The notes under the pieces: generated by a model
What the model saw: the letters and a program-made list of their open reading frames with translations, nothing else
The model's database searches: none
Told to the model about the DNA's origin: nothing
Position numbers and translations under genes: made by a program
Source of the DNA: JAVKDP01 sp040222185
Lineage (GTDB): Bacteria > Bacteroidota > Rhodothermia > Balneolales > Balneolaceae
Direction: 5' to 3'
DNA: 19,661 nt
NCBI GenBank assembly: GCA_040222185.1
Contig: JAVKDP010000083.1
Span: forward strand, 1 to 19,661
Shown here: one piece after another, positions 6,632-15,482 of the stretch
Position numbering within the stretch: position 1 is the stretch's first letter
How the letters are laid out: each line of letters begins with the position of its first letter

Positions 6632-6662
6632 TTGGGATAGTATTGAAATTTGGATATCTTTA
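6632..6662 (+). promoter_or_regulatory. Candidate promoter of secG
   Basis: TTG at 6632-6634 and TATCTTTA at 6655-6662 (7 of 8 matching the TAnnTTTG form, if N positions count) are 20 bases apart, the spacing of Bacteroidota promoters. The start would fall about 25 bases before the secG ATG. The match is imperfect and unsupported by expression data. Confidence 0.3.
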
Positions 6663-6692
6663 AGGCCTTTTCCAAAAGTTAAGATTTATAAA

Positions 6693-7073
6693 ATGTTTTA
6701 CAATATACTGATTGCAGTAATCACCATCATTTGTGCGTTGTTAACGCTTGTGATTTTATTACAAAACGGACAAGGTCAAGGCCTGTCTGGTATTGGTGGT
6801 GGCGGAGGCGGAGGCCTAGGTGGGAATGCCGGTCTTGGTGCCCGACGTACTGCAGATTTACTTTCAAAAGCTACATCTATCCTAGGTGGTGCATTTTTAG
6901 TTCTGTGCGTGTTAGCAAACTTTGCTATAGATCGTCAGGGAACAAGCCCAGCGAATAGTGTACTTCAGCAAGGTGCACCGGTTGACAATTTTACGGCGCC
7001 TTCTCAAACACAATCAGCAGTACCTACTCAAACTCCTCCTGCTAGTGATGATTCAGGAGACAGCGAAAACTAA
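6693..7073 (+). CDS. secG: Preprotein translocase subunit SecG
   Basis: A 126-residue inner-membrane protein with the SecG plan: a first membrane segment (about 4-23), a conserved LLQNGQGQGLSG turn (22-33), a Gly-rich cytoplasmic loop (31-50, with a run of seven Gly), GARRTADLLSKATSIL (49-64) and a second membrane segment (about 61-79). SecG joins SecY and SecE in the protein-conducting channel and assists SecA-driven export. After the second membrane segment comes a polar Gln/Pro/Ser/Thr tail of about 45 residues, longer than in minimal SecG proteins but common in Bacteroidota-like lineages. It is a single-gene unit followed by an intrinsic terminator. Start: the ATG opens directly on the membrane segment; no Shine-Dalgarno is visible. 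Confidence 0.93.
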   Translation: MFYNILIAVITIICALLTLVILLQNGQGQGLSGIGGGGGGGLGGNAGLGARRTADLLSKATSILGGAFLVLCVLANFAIDRQGTSPANSVLQQGAPVDNFTAPSQTQSAVPTQTPPASDDSGDSEN

Positions 7074-7098
7074 TAGCTGTTGTTTTTATTACTTTTTT

Positions 7099-7130
7099 AA
7101 AGCCTCTATCTTTCGATTGGGGCTTTTTTA
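7099..7130 (+). terminator. Intrinsic terminator of secG
   Basis: AAAGCCTC (7099-7106) pairs with GGGGCTTT (7119-7126), 8 bp with one G-U pair and a 12-base loop, followed by Ts to 7129. It lies 25 bases after the secG stop. Confidence 0.8.
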
Positions 7131-7168
7131 TTACTAAAACTTTTCTCAATTTAATTCGTCAACATAGG

Positions 7169-7207
7169 ACTTTGGAATGATCTTGAAAACCTCTTGCTTC
7201 CAAAAGT
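7169..7207. repeat. Inverted repeat upstream of the M16 protease gene
   Basis: ACTTTGGAA (7169-7177) is mirrored by TTCCAAAAGT (7198-7207), 9 bp with one bulged A and a 20-base spacer. It lies 36-74 bases before the ATG at 7243, inside the likely promoter/leader region. It could be an operator or a hairpin; no regulator is known. A 13-base direct repeat, CTCAATTTAATTC, also flanks it at 7145-7157 and 7224-7236. Confidence 0.3.
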
Positions 7208-7242
7208 ATACTATTATTAAAACCTCAATTTAATTCATATCC

Positions 7243-10125
7243 ATGAAAAAGCTGATTTTAACGCTTCTTATAGGAACGTTTGGTTATTCGCTGGTTGCAG
7301 CCCAAACTCGACTGATTGAAGAAGTAACAAGGGAGGGAGACGAAATTGTTATTCCTTATAAAAAATATGAACTCGATAATGGCCTTACGCTTATTATTCA
7401 CGAAGACAAGTCTGACCCACTTGTGCACGTTGATGTAACCTACCATGTAGGCTCTGCACGAGAAGAATTATATAAATCCGGTTTTGCTCATTTCTTTGAG
7501 CATATGATGTTTCAGGGCTCCGAAAATGTAGCTGATGAAGAACATTTCAAAATAATTAGTGACGCTGGTGGAACTTTAAACGGTACTACTAATCGCGACC
7601 GTACTAACTATTTTGAAACTGTACCAAGCAACCAATTAGAGATTATGCTCTGGCTCGAAGCCGATCGTATGGGTTTCTTTTTAGATGCAGTAACGCAGGC
7701 AAAATTTGAAGTACAGCGTGAGACTGTAAAGAATGAAAAAGGTCAAAACTATGATAATAGTGCATACGGGCAATGGAATGAAGTTAATGCTGCAGCTATG
7801 TACCCTTTTGGACATCCATATTCGTGGTTAACCATCGGTAAGCTAGAAGACCTGGATCGTGTTGATGTAGATGACCTTAAAGGCTTCTTCTTAAGATGGT
7901 ATGGGCCAAACAATGCAGTTCTAACTGTTGGGGGTGACGTAAACCCTGAAGAAGTAGTAACCATGGTTGAAAAATACTTTGGCGTTATTCCTGCTGGTCC
8001 TGAGGTTATGGACATGCAACTTGACCCCATTACACTGGATGCCGACCGATATGTATCTTATGTAGATAAGAATATCCGCTTCCCGGCTTTACTATATACT
8101 TTCCCTACTGTACCTCAGTACCACCCTGATGAAGCCCCTCTTGATTATTTGGCTCAAATCCTTGGTACAGGCAGAAGCTCTTACTTCTACAAGAAGTTTG
8201 TACTTACACAGAAAGCAATTCAAGCTTCTACATTTCATCCTACAAGCGAGCTAGCTGGTGAGTTTACCATGTTTGCACTTCCATTCCCAGGACAAACTAT
8301 GGCTGATTTTGAAACTGAAATGAGACAAATACTTGAAGATTTTAAAACTGATGGTGTTTCTGATAGTGATATGACCAAGATCAAAGCTTCTTTTGAGTCT
8401 GGATTTATCAATGGGCTTACAAGTGTAAGTGGTAAAGTTTCTCAATTAGCAGCTTATGAGACTTTTGCAGATAATCCGAACTATATCAAGAATGATATTG
8501 ACCGTTATAACGCTGTTACCAAAGATGATATCATGCGTGTTTTTGAGCAGTACATTTATAATAAGCCTGCAGTAATTCAAAGTGTATTACCTAATGATGA
8601 CGGTGCTACCGCTCCTGCTAAACCAGATAACTTTACCCCGATTACTGAAGGAGATAATCCGTTTCCAACTACAGACTATTCAGGGCTAACGTATACCCGA
8701 CCTACAGGTGATACCTTTGACCGAAGCGTGATCCCTACTCCTGGACCAGCTCCTTTGGTGCCTGTTCCTGACTTCTGGAGAGCAAACTTTGAGAACGGTA
8801 TCGAGTTAATTGGTACAAAATCTGATGAAGTGCCATCTGTAACTATACAGATAAGCATTAAAGGTGGCCACAAAATGGATGCTTATGACGCCCAAAAATC
8901 TGGACTGGCTTCATTAACAGCCGCTATGATGAATGAAGCTACAGGAAATTATACCTCTGAAGAAATCCAGGAAGAATTAAGATTGATTGCCAGTAGTGTA
9001 AGCGTAGGTTCCGGGAGAAACCAGACAACGATCTCCATTAATACACTAAAAAAGAACCTGGACCGCACCCTGGAATTAGCCGAAGAGATTATGTTTAACC
9101 CTGCATTTATGGAAGAAGATTTCAACAGGTTAAAACAACAGCAAATAGAAGGTATTAAGGCTTCATATCAAAACCCTGCGGCTATTGCCACACAAGTATA
9201 TAACCGTCTCCTTTATGGTGATGAACATATTTACTCAGTACCAACCAGTGGTATTGAAGAAACCGTTGAGCGAATTACTCTTGATGATGTAAAAGCTTTT
9301 TATGAAAACTATTATGCTCCTGAGCTTGCCGAAGTTGTAGTTGTAGGGCAAATCACTGAAAGCGAAATCCTTCCAAAACTGGACTTCCTGAATGATTGGG
9401 AAAAAACAGGTGCTGTAATTCCGGAGCTTCCTGAGCCAACTCAGAACGATTACACAAAAGTTTACTTAGTTGATAAAGTAGCTGCACCTCAATCTCAAAT
9501 CAGAATCGGTTACATGACTGATATGACGTACGATGCTACCGGTGAGTACTACAAAACTACTTTGATGAACTATACTCTTGGTGGGGCATTCAACAGCCGT
9601 ATTAATCTTAATCTTCGTGAAGATAAAGGTTGGACATATGGTGCCGGATCCGGATTCAGCTCAAGCGAAGATCCAGGAGCCTTTACTGCTTCTGCTGGTA
9701 TCAGGGCTAATGCTACCGACAGTTCTGTATATGAGTTTATGAGTGAACTTGCCAACTTCCGCGAAAATGGAATTACTGATGAAGAACTTACTTTCATGAG
9801 AAACTCTATTGGCCAGCGAGATGCGCGCCGGTATGAAACTCCATTCCAAAAGGCTGGGTTCCTTAGAAACATTGTACGCTATGACCTTGACCGCTCTTAT
9901 GTAGATGAGCAAGCAGGTATTATCCGAAATATTTCTAAAGAAGAGATAAACGCTCTTGCTAAAAAGCATCTCGGAATAGAAAATATGTACATTCTTGTAG
10001 TTGGTGACGCAGCTTCTCACAGAGAGAATCTAAAAGCACTTGGCTATGAAGTGGTAGATGTTTCTGAGAAAGGCGACATCATTAAAGAGATTGAAGAGAA
10101 AGGTACAGGAGACGATAACAAGTAA
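7243..10125 (+). CDS. Secreted M16 family zinc metalloprotease (two-module, insulinase-like)
   Basis: A 960-residue protein with a signal peptide (1-20, VAAQ cleavage region) and two tandem M16 modules. The first (about 36-480) has the inverted zinc motif HFFEH (83-87) and the downstream ligand Glu165 in VKNEKGQ, so it should be the active half. A Pro-rich linker (about 485-512) leads to the second module (about 514-945), which has no HxxEH at the matching place (KSGLASLTAAMMNEA) but keeps the Arg/Tyr substrate-binding pair, Arg786 and Tyr799 in NSRINLNLREDKGWTYG. This active-plus-inactive arrangement is standard for the fused M16 proteases that degrade peptides inside a closed chamber. The signal peptide places it in the periplasm or outer surface. 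The tail (945-960) is Glu/Lys/Asp-rich. It has its own terminator and is probably monocistronic. Confidence 0.95.
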   Translation: MKKLILTLLIGTFGYSLVAAQTRLIEEVTREGDEIVIPYKKYELDNGLTLIIHEDKSDPLVHVDVTYHVGSAREELYKSGFAHFFEHMMFQGSENVADEEHFKIISDAGGTLNGTTNRDRTNYFETVPSNQLEIMLWLEADRMGFFLDAVTQAKFEVQRETVKNEKGQNYDNSAYGQWNEVNAAAMYPFGHPYSWLTIGKLEDLDRVDVDDLKGFFLRWYGPNNAVLTVGGDVNPEEVVTMVEKYFGVIPAGPEVMDMQLDPITLDADRYVSYVDKNIRFPALLYTFPTVPQYHPDEAPLDYLAQILGTGRSSYFYKKFVLTQKAIQASTFHPTSELAGEFTMFALPFPGQTMADFETEMRQILEDFKTDGVSDSDMTKIKASFESGFINGLTSVSGKVSQLAAYETFADNPNYIKNDIDRYNAVTKDDIMRVFEQYIYNKPAVIQSVLPNDDGATAPAKPDNFTPITEGDNPFPTTDYSGLTYTRPTGDTFDRSVIPTPGPAPLVPVPDFWRANFENGIELIGTKSDEVPSVTIQISIKGGHKMDAYDAQKSGLASLTAAMMNEATGNYTSEEIQEELRLIASSVSVGSGRNQTTISINTLKKNLDRTLELAEEIMFNPAFMEEDFNRLKQQQIEGIKASYQNPAAIATQVYNRLLYGDEHIYSVPTSGIEETVERITLDDVKAFYENYYAPELAEVVVVGQITESEILPKLDFLNDWEKTGAVIPELPEPTQNDYTKVYLVDKVAAPQSQIRIGYMTDMTYDATGEYYKTTLMNYTLGGAFNSRINLNLREDKGWTYGAGSGFSSSEDPGAFTASAGIRANATDSSVYEFMSELANFRENGITDEELTFMRNSIGQRDARRYETPFQKAGFLRNIVRYDLDRSYVDEQAGIIRNISKEEINALAKKHLGIENMYILVVGDAASHRENLKALGYEVVDVSEKGDIIKEIEEKGTGDDNK

Positions 10126-10150
10126 CCGCCTTTTACCTCTAGTTAAAATT

Positions 10151-10185
10151 AAGCCTCGGCCTGCTATCAGGTCGAGGCTTTTTTA
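10151..10185 (+). terminator. Strong intrinsic terminator of the M16 protease gene
   Basis: AAGCCTCGGCCTG (10151-10163) pairs with CAGGTCGAGGCTT (10168-10180), 13 bp with one G-U pair and a CTAT loop, followed by a T run to 10184. It begins 25 bases after the stop. The opposite strand has only AATTTTAA after the hairpin, so it may also work, more weakly, for the convergent gene ending at 10205. Confidence 0.88.
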
Positions 10186-10204
10186 TTTCAGCTTACTTGC
10201 TTAA

Positions 10205-12658
10205 TTAATTACCGGCTACTTCAATAGTCTTTGTAGTATAAAAAGGGACTCCTGCTTCTGTAATTCCTTCTATTACTATTCTGTAGGTCGAGGGAACATC
10301 ATTGGTCCAGAATCGAGGTAATGCCTGGTTTCCTGTAACTGTTACTGATGGCTCCCAGTGCATGGTAATTCTGTTGTCAACTCTTTGTAGATCGGCGGGA
10401 ACAGTAATACCATATTTAGGTGAATAAAACTCAGTAGGAATCTGGAAGCCTTTTACAGATGCTGTTACAAAACCCCTAGTATCTGTTTGAAAACCATTAC
10501 CACTTCTGGTTGTTACAATGATTGCCCCACCTGCACCTTCAGCTCCAAAAATGGCCAGGTCTACAGAGCTTCTCAAAACAGTTATCGATTTGATTTCCGG
10601 GGTAGGAAGATTTTTCAAGGTTTGATAATCCGAATACACGTCATCAATCAAAATAATTGCTTCAGGAGTCGTATTTATGCTTGTAAATCCTGTATTGACT
10701 TCTACTGAATTACTACCTACTACTGCGCTAACACCAGGTTGCTGGTTTAGAATCTGTACAATTGAAAGGTTTTTCAGATACTCTTTGTCATCGAGGTCAA
10801 CGGTGCTGCCCAGCCCACTCGACGTTTCACTTGTAACTGCTGCAAAGCTATTATTTACTCTTGTTGAAGTAACCGTAATCTCTTCCATTTCCAGCCTCAT
10901 TTGAGCATCAATAAACTGCTCTGACTCCTGTTGCGCTGCTGCTGCACGGTCTTTAAAATCTGCTTCGTTTAAAGCCATTGCATTTGGGTTTCCTGATGAT
11001 GCAATATCGATGATTGAATTTGTAGCTTCAGGAAGTGTACTAAACTGCTTATCCAGGGTTATGTTAATATTGTTTCCACCTTTTTCTGTATTTCCCCTGA
11101 TGCTTACTCTTTTCTCTCCCTGAACATCAATATTATCTATTACAAACCTTCCTTCATCATCCGTTGTTACCACCTGAGCTTGTCCGTCCTGGGTTCCCAA
11201 TGAGAAAAAAAGTGCTGCATTCTTTTGAGCTCTTTTTAATAAACCTCCAGTCACTTTACCTGACACAGTAAAACCCGTTTCTGGAAGATGGTCTAGTTCT
11301 ATTTCCTGGGTTTCTGCTATCGCAGAGATATCGTAAGCGCGCCAACCCTGGGTTAGTAACAACAAATCGAGGTACGCATTTGCTTGCTCATTTTCTGAAA
11401 AATAAAATCCTGGCTGCTCAATATAACCTCTTAGCTCCGTTTCCAGGTTCAAATGAGTTCGGATATCAGAATTTAAAGGGTTGAAGGGGTTTATCTTATC
11501 ATCAAAAACAGAGATGCTTGCAAAACCTGTTACCGGATTTCCATCAATATCGGCCAGAGATAAATCCATATCCGTAGCCTCTCTAAGGCCATACTGCTCT
11601 TTACTCGTTACAAGGTTAACATTCAGAACATCAACCTTATTCTTATTATAGATCAAGCGCTCTGCTATAGACATTCCTTCGGTATTCAATAATGTGAAAT
11701 GAACTATTCCAGTAGCAAATTTCTGTTTCGGTATACTTACTTCGCTGGTTCCGCCATCCAGCGAAACCAATGCAGCATGATACACCTGCCCACGAACATG
11801 GCCAAAAAGTAGTAGTTCCCTGGATGTTGTATTCGTTGATCTCACTTCTACGCTATAGAAATCCTCGGCCTGCGATAAATTCATAACAACTCCATCATTC
11901 TGGACTGCTGGTAATACAAACCTTTGATTATTCACAATCGCATAATATCCCGAACCATCCTCAGGTGTGAATTCAATAGCTCCCATGCCCAAATGTTCCG
12001 TTTCAAACCTCGCTACCTCGGTTCCATTCTCTTTATAAATTGTACCGCTAACATCTTTACCTAATCCGTCAGTGCCGATTGCTTTGAAGGCTAGTCGGGT
12101 GGGCAGGTTCTTTACCAGGTAACCACTTTCGGGAAAAAACTGAATATCTACGAATTCTGATAATGGTTCTTCTCCTGACTCACTCTCTCCACTTAGTACT
12201 TCGATATTCTTTTCAAAAACATACGAATCATCAAAGTTTAGAGCCCATGCGGTATACGCCTTTAGTTGATATGTGCCCGAAACCTCCTCATCACCTACAA
12301 AAGAGATACTTCCGTCTCCTCTACCAGATTCTAATTCAATGATCTCTCTTTTAACAAGCTTACCGTCCGGTGCATACAAATCTACATATAGTACAGTGCT
12401 TATCTGTGAAAGAATATTATAACTCCCTGCCACAACATACGCTGAGAACCAAATTCTGTCACCGTAGTAATACCAATCCCGGTCGGTATGGAGATAGATG
12501 CTTTCCCTTGGCAGATCCGTTTGGAGTGCACTAAACTTTTTTACTGTCTCAACTGATTTACTGGGTGCCTGGGCTTTGATACCCGGTGCAATCAACATTG
12601 ATATTAACCCAAATAGCGTAATTGATTTAATTATCCCTGACATATTTTGACCATTCAT
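10205..12658 (-). CDS. Secreted MG2-like/TonB-plug protein without a beta-barrel (copy 1)
   Basis: An 817-residue exported protein; signal peptide within residues 1-30 (GIKAQ). An internal ATG at codon 6 would also fit. The N-terminal region resembles macroglobulin MG2 domains: ESIYLHTDRDWYYYGDRIWF (52-71), the form seen in Bacteroidota A2M-like surface proteins. A beta-rich middle contains DIQFFPESGYLV (171-182) and LLLLTQGWRAYD (432-443). A regulatory-like beta domain follows (about 462-540, GFTVSGKV and DDEGRFVIDNI). A TonB-receptor-type plug comes next (about 592-720) with EEITVTSTR, ILIDDV (669-674) and SVDLAIFGAEGAGGAIIVTT (698-717). The protein ends with a beta segment, FYSPKYGITVP to FWTNDVPSTYRIVIEGIT, not an outer-membrane barrel. 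Function is unknown; a periplasmic or outer-membrane-associated role is inferred. It is paralogous to the gene just upstream on the same strand. Confidence 0.85.
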   Translation of the reverse strand: MNGQNMSGIIKSITLFGLISMLIAPGIKAQAPSKSVETVKKFSALQTDLPRESIYLHTDRDWYYYGDRIWFSAYVVAGSYNILSQISTVLYVDLYAPDGKLVKREIIELESGRGDGSISFVGDEEVSGTYQLKAYTAWALNFDDSYVFEKNIEVLSGESESGEEPLSEFVDIQFFPESGYLVKNLPTRLAFKAIGTDGLGKDVSGTIYKENGTEVARFETEHLGMGAIEFTPEDGSGYYAIVNNQRFVLPAVQNDGVVMNLSQAEDFYSVEVRSTNTTSRELLLFGHVRGQVYHAALVSLDGGTSEVSIPKQKFATGIVHFTLLNTEGMSIAERLIYNKNKVDVLNVNLVTSKEQYGLREATDMDLSLADIDGNPVTGFASISVFDDKINPFNPLNSDIRTHLNLETELRGYIEQPGFYFSENEQANAYLDLLLLTQGWRAYDISAIAETQEIELDHLPETGFTVSGKVTGGLLKRAQKNAALFFSLGTQDGQAQVVTTDDEGRFVIDNIDVQGEKRVSIRGNTEKGGNNINITLDKQFSTLPEATNSIIDIASSGNPNAMALNEADFKDRAAAAQQESEQFIDAQMRLEMEEITVTSTRVNNSFAAVTSETSSGLGSTVDLDDKEYLKNLSIVQILNQQPGVSAVVGSNSVEVNTGFTSINTTPEAIILIDDVYSDYQTLKNLPTPEIKSITVLRSSVDLAIFGAEGAGGAIIVTTRSGNGFQTDTRGFVTASVKGFQIPTEFYSPKYGITVPADLQRVDNRITMHWEPSVTVTGNQALPRFWTNDVPSTYRIVIEGITEAGVPFYTTKTIEVAGN

Positions 12659-12839
12659 TTTAGACTTTTTTCTTTATGACTTTTTGAAACTCTCTATTAG
12701 ACGATAAAAAGAGAAAAACAGTTCAGTTACTACGAAAAAAAACTAATCTATATTTCGCACAAACAATTCCCGTTTTAACAGATGCTTACATTTAACATGT
12801 AAAATAATACTTAGAGATTTTCCGGGGTTTGTTGGTTAA

Positions 12840-15299
12840 TTATTTTTGAACAAGAAATGTAGCCGTTTGAGAAAACGGGATACCTGTTTCTGTTAATCCC
12901 TCAACTACTATTCTGTATGTTGATGGTATATCATTACTCCAGTATAAAAGCTTGCTTCCCTGTTCAGAAATCTCGAATTCAGGCTCCCAATGAAGCGTGA
13001 TTCTATTATCTTGCTTTTCTAAATCCATTGGGACAGTAACGCCATATTTCGGTGAATAAAACTTTGTCGGTAACTGATAACCCTCTCTCTCCACGGTTAT
13101 AACACCTTTAGGTTTTCGAGCCCGGCCACCTTTTACTAATGTAACTATTATTGCGCCTCCAGCCCCTTCAGATCCTAGAATTGCAAGATCGACAGAACTC
13201 CTGAGTACTTTTGCGGTTTTTACATCATAGGAGTTCAAAGAAAATAGATCAAGAGACCCAGCTTTTACTCCATCTATTAAAATTAAAGGTCCTGACAGCC
13301 CTCCATTTATGCTTCTTACACCCGTATCAACACCCACCAACCTGTTTGCATAGTCAACATGCACACCTGGCAACATATCCAATGCGCTGATGAACCTTTG
13401 TACTTGTAAATACTCTCTTTTTTCAAAATCTAAAACACCGGCTCTACCCATAGGGGTGCGTGTAGCTTCTGTGATATAATCTAACTTTCCCAATTCTACT
13501 TCTTCTTCCAGGGTTGTGGCCGAGACTGTTATCTCCTCCAACTCTAACTGCATTTGTGATTCAACAAACTGCTCTGCATCTTCGCTGGCTGACTCTGCAC
13601 GATCGGATTCTTTTCTTAGCGCTTCTTCCAGGACTATTTCCTCATCCTGAATCATCGCATCGCTATTTTTTATTTGCGGAATTGTATTTTTTTGCCTGAA
13701 ATAACTATGATCAAACTGGTCATCTATCCGAAAACTTACATTACTATTACCACTGCTTGTGTTTGACCTAAGTGTGATTTCTTCTCCACCAACGAGGTGT
13801 AAATCACTGATTATAAACCTTCCTTTTTCGTCTGTTGTTACCACTTTATTTTCATTTCCATTTGTTGAATAAAAGACCGGGGCTTCTCTTTGCGGAATTC
13901 TACTCGCACCCTTTACAACTACTCCTGAAATACTGAACCCTTGTTCCGGAATAGCAGACAACTCTAATTCTTCTAATTCAGCAATTTGCTCCATATCATA
14001 AGCTCTCCATCCCTGGGTTAGCAGCAGCAGCTCCAAATATTTATCTGCGTTTTCACTATTACTAAAATAGAATCCGGGATCTTCAATATATCCTTTCAGT
14101 TCTGTTTCCAGATAAAGGCGACTCCTTATATCTGTTGAGAATTCATTATACGGCTGGATGGTATCATCAAATACCGTAACACTTGACGTTGAGACTACCG
14201 GGTTGCCATCATTATCTACAACCTGGATATCCAGGCCTGTTCTATCTCTTAGGCTCACTGTTTCGTCTTCCAGATTCAAAAAAGTCTCTACTTCATCAAT
14301 TTCATTTTTATTAAAACTAAGACGCTCTGCTATTGGATAACCTTCATTATTTAGTAATGTAAAATGAACTACGCCTGTCGGGATATCTTTCTTAAAGATA
14401 TTGAGTGTTTCCTGCCCTTCTTTACCATGTATCACAGATGCCGCATACACTTCTCCTCTAACCTGGGCAAAAAATAGCATTGTTTGGTTTGAGTAAGCAC
14501 CTGTTGGCTGGATATGTATCTCATATTGTTCATCAAAGTTATTGATTCTCATCCCTACACCAACTGAATCAACAGGCGGAAGTGCGTATTGCCGCCCATC
14601 CACTGTTGCGTAATAATTGATCCCTTTTTGTGGGGTAAAATCTATAAAGCCCATTCCCCGGTATTCCGTTTCAAAAGCGATCGGACCTTCACCAGAATCA
14701 GTATTCAATACTCCAGAAACGTTCCTTCCTAAACCATCGGCTCCAATTGCCTTGAATGCCAGACGGGTTGTTACTCCATCTATTAAGTGCCCTCCTTCAG
14801 GTAAGAATTGAATATCTAATAGATCTTCATCTTTCTCGGATAGAGTTAACCCGTTTTTGTTGAGTACATCAATATCTTTGGAAAAGATATACGACTCTCC
14901 AAAATTAGTAGCCCAGGCCGTATAGGCTTTAATTCTAAATTTGCCGGGCTTTTTATCAGCTTTTTCAAATGTGATACTGCCACTTCCTCTCCCATTTGTA
15001 AGCTCAATTGAAACTCTTTCGGCTATTCTGCCATTAGGCTTTATCAATTCAACATATAGTACTTTACTGATATTTGAAGGCATATTGTAACTTCCAGAAA
15101 CTACATACGCCGAAAACCATATCCTCTCGCTTAAATAATACCAGTCCCTATCGGTATGAAGATAAATGCTTTCTCTTGGAAGGTCTTTTTGAAGAGATTT
15201 AAAAAGTTGAACAAACTCAACTGCTTTTTGAGTTTTTTGGGCCTTTACCTGCACGACCATCAGAAGTACTAATAAGAAGGATAGTAAAAAGCTTTTCAT
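12840..15299 (-). CDS. Secreted MG2-like/TonB-plug protein without a beta-barrel (copy 2)
   Basis: An 819-residue paralogue of the downstream neighbour with the same domain order. A classical signal peptide covers 1-20 (VKAQ). The MG2-like motif ESIYLHTDRDWYY starts near 43. LDIQFLPEGGHLI, LLLLTQGWRAYD (near 430), a VSG/regulatory-like domain (GFSISGVVV, DEKGRFIISDL), an acidic helical segment (EEIVLEEALRKESDRAESASEDAEQF), a plug (588-720: EEITVS, GPLILIDGV, SVDLAILGSEGAGGAIIVT) and a C-terminal beta domain (FYSPKYGVTVP, YWSNDIPSTYRIVVEGLT) follow. The two copies match in long islands, especially the MG2 motif, GWRAYD, the plug end and the last 90 residues, but diverge in between, which points to an old tandem duplication. 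The copies are 181 bases apart on the same strand. The gene is divergent from the CIA30 gene, with a dyad in the gap. Function unknown. Confidence 0.85.
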   Translation of the reverse strand: MKSFLLSFLLVLLMVVQVKAQKTQKAVEFVQLFKSLQKDLPRESIYLHTDRDWYYLSERIWFSAYVVSGSYNMPSNISKVLYVELIKPNGRIAERVSIELTNGRGSGSITFEKADKKPGKFRIKAYTAWATNFGESYIFSKDIDVLNKNGLTLSEKDEDLLDIQFLPEGGHLIDGVTTRLAFKAIGADGLGRNVSGVLNTDSGEGPIAFETEYRGMGFIDFTPQKGINYYATVDGRQYALPPVDSVGVGMRINNFDEQYEIHIQPTGAYSNQTMLFFAQVRGEVYAASVIHGKEGQETLNIFKKDIPTGVVHFTLLNNEGYPIAERLSFNKNEIDEVETFLNLEDETVSLRDRTGLDIQVVDNDGNPVVSTSSVTVFDDTIQPYNEFSTDIRSRLYLETELKGYIEDPGFYFSNSENADKYLELLLLTQGWRAYDMEQIAELEELELSAIPEQGFSISGVVVKGASRIPQREAPVFYSTNGNENKVVTTDEKGRFIISDLHLVGGEEITLRSNTSSGNSNVSFRIDDQFDHSYFRQKNTIPQIKNSDAMIQDEEIVLEEALRKESDRAESASEDAEQFVESQMQLELEEITVSATTLEEEVELGKLDYITEATRTPMGRAGVLDFEKREYLQVQRFISALDMLPGVHVDYANRLVGVDTGVRSINGGLSGPLILIDGVKAGSLDLFSLNSYDVKTAKVLRSSVDLAILGSEGAGGAIIVTLVKGGRARKPKGVITVEREGYQLPTKFYSPKYGVTVPMDLEKQDNRITLHWEPEFEISEQGSKLLYWSNDIPSTYRIVVEGLTETGIPFSQTATFLVQK

Positions 15300-15374
15300 G
15301 TTATTAACTGTTGGTTTATTTGAAACTTACCCCTAGTCTAAGTCTCAAAAAACCTGAAAAAGGCTTTTTGAAAA

Positions 15375-15394
15375 AATAGCATATCCATGCTATT
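15375..15394. promoter_or_regulatory. 20-bp dyad between divergent genes (candidate operator)
   Basis: AATAGCAT (15375-15382) and ATGCTATT (15387-15394) form a perfect 8-bp inverted repeat with an ATCC spacer, 76 bases upstream of MG2/plug copy 2 and 89 bases upstream of the CIA30 gene. Half-site size and spacing fit a dimeric regulator; as a hairpin it lacks a T tract. The regulator is unknown. Confidence 0.4.
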
Positions 15395-15482
15395 CATTAT
15401 CTATCTATAGAAAATCGGCTCATCAGGAATCATTGTGCTGCTTTTAAAGAAACTATTCTCCTTTCCATTTTGTATTTAAAGC

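Noticed and set aside
6792..6830. A GGT/GGC/GGA-rich simple repeat as a separate repeat element
   Set aside because: It encodes the Gly-rich loop that belongs to SecG; codons vary and it lies in the expected place between the membrane segments.
8676..9500. The second M16 module as a degraded gene, because it lacks HxxEH
   Set aside because: Fused M16 proteases normally have one active and one inactive module, and the Arg786/Tyr799 pair is intact, so this is the usual architecture and not decay.
15347..15371. A possible terminator hairpin CAAAAAACC/GGCTTTTTG
   Set aside because: It has a mismatch and lies between divergent genes, where no transcript is expected to end; it is AT-rich and probably chance.
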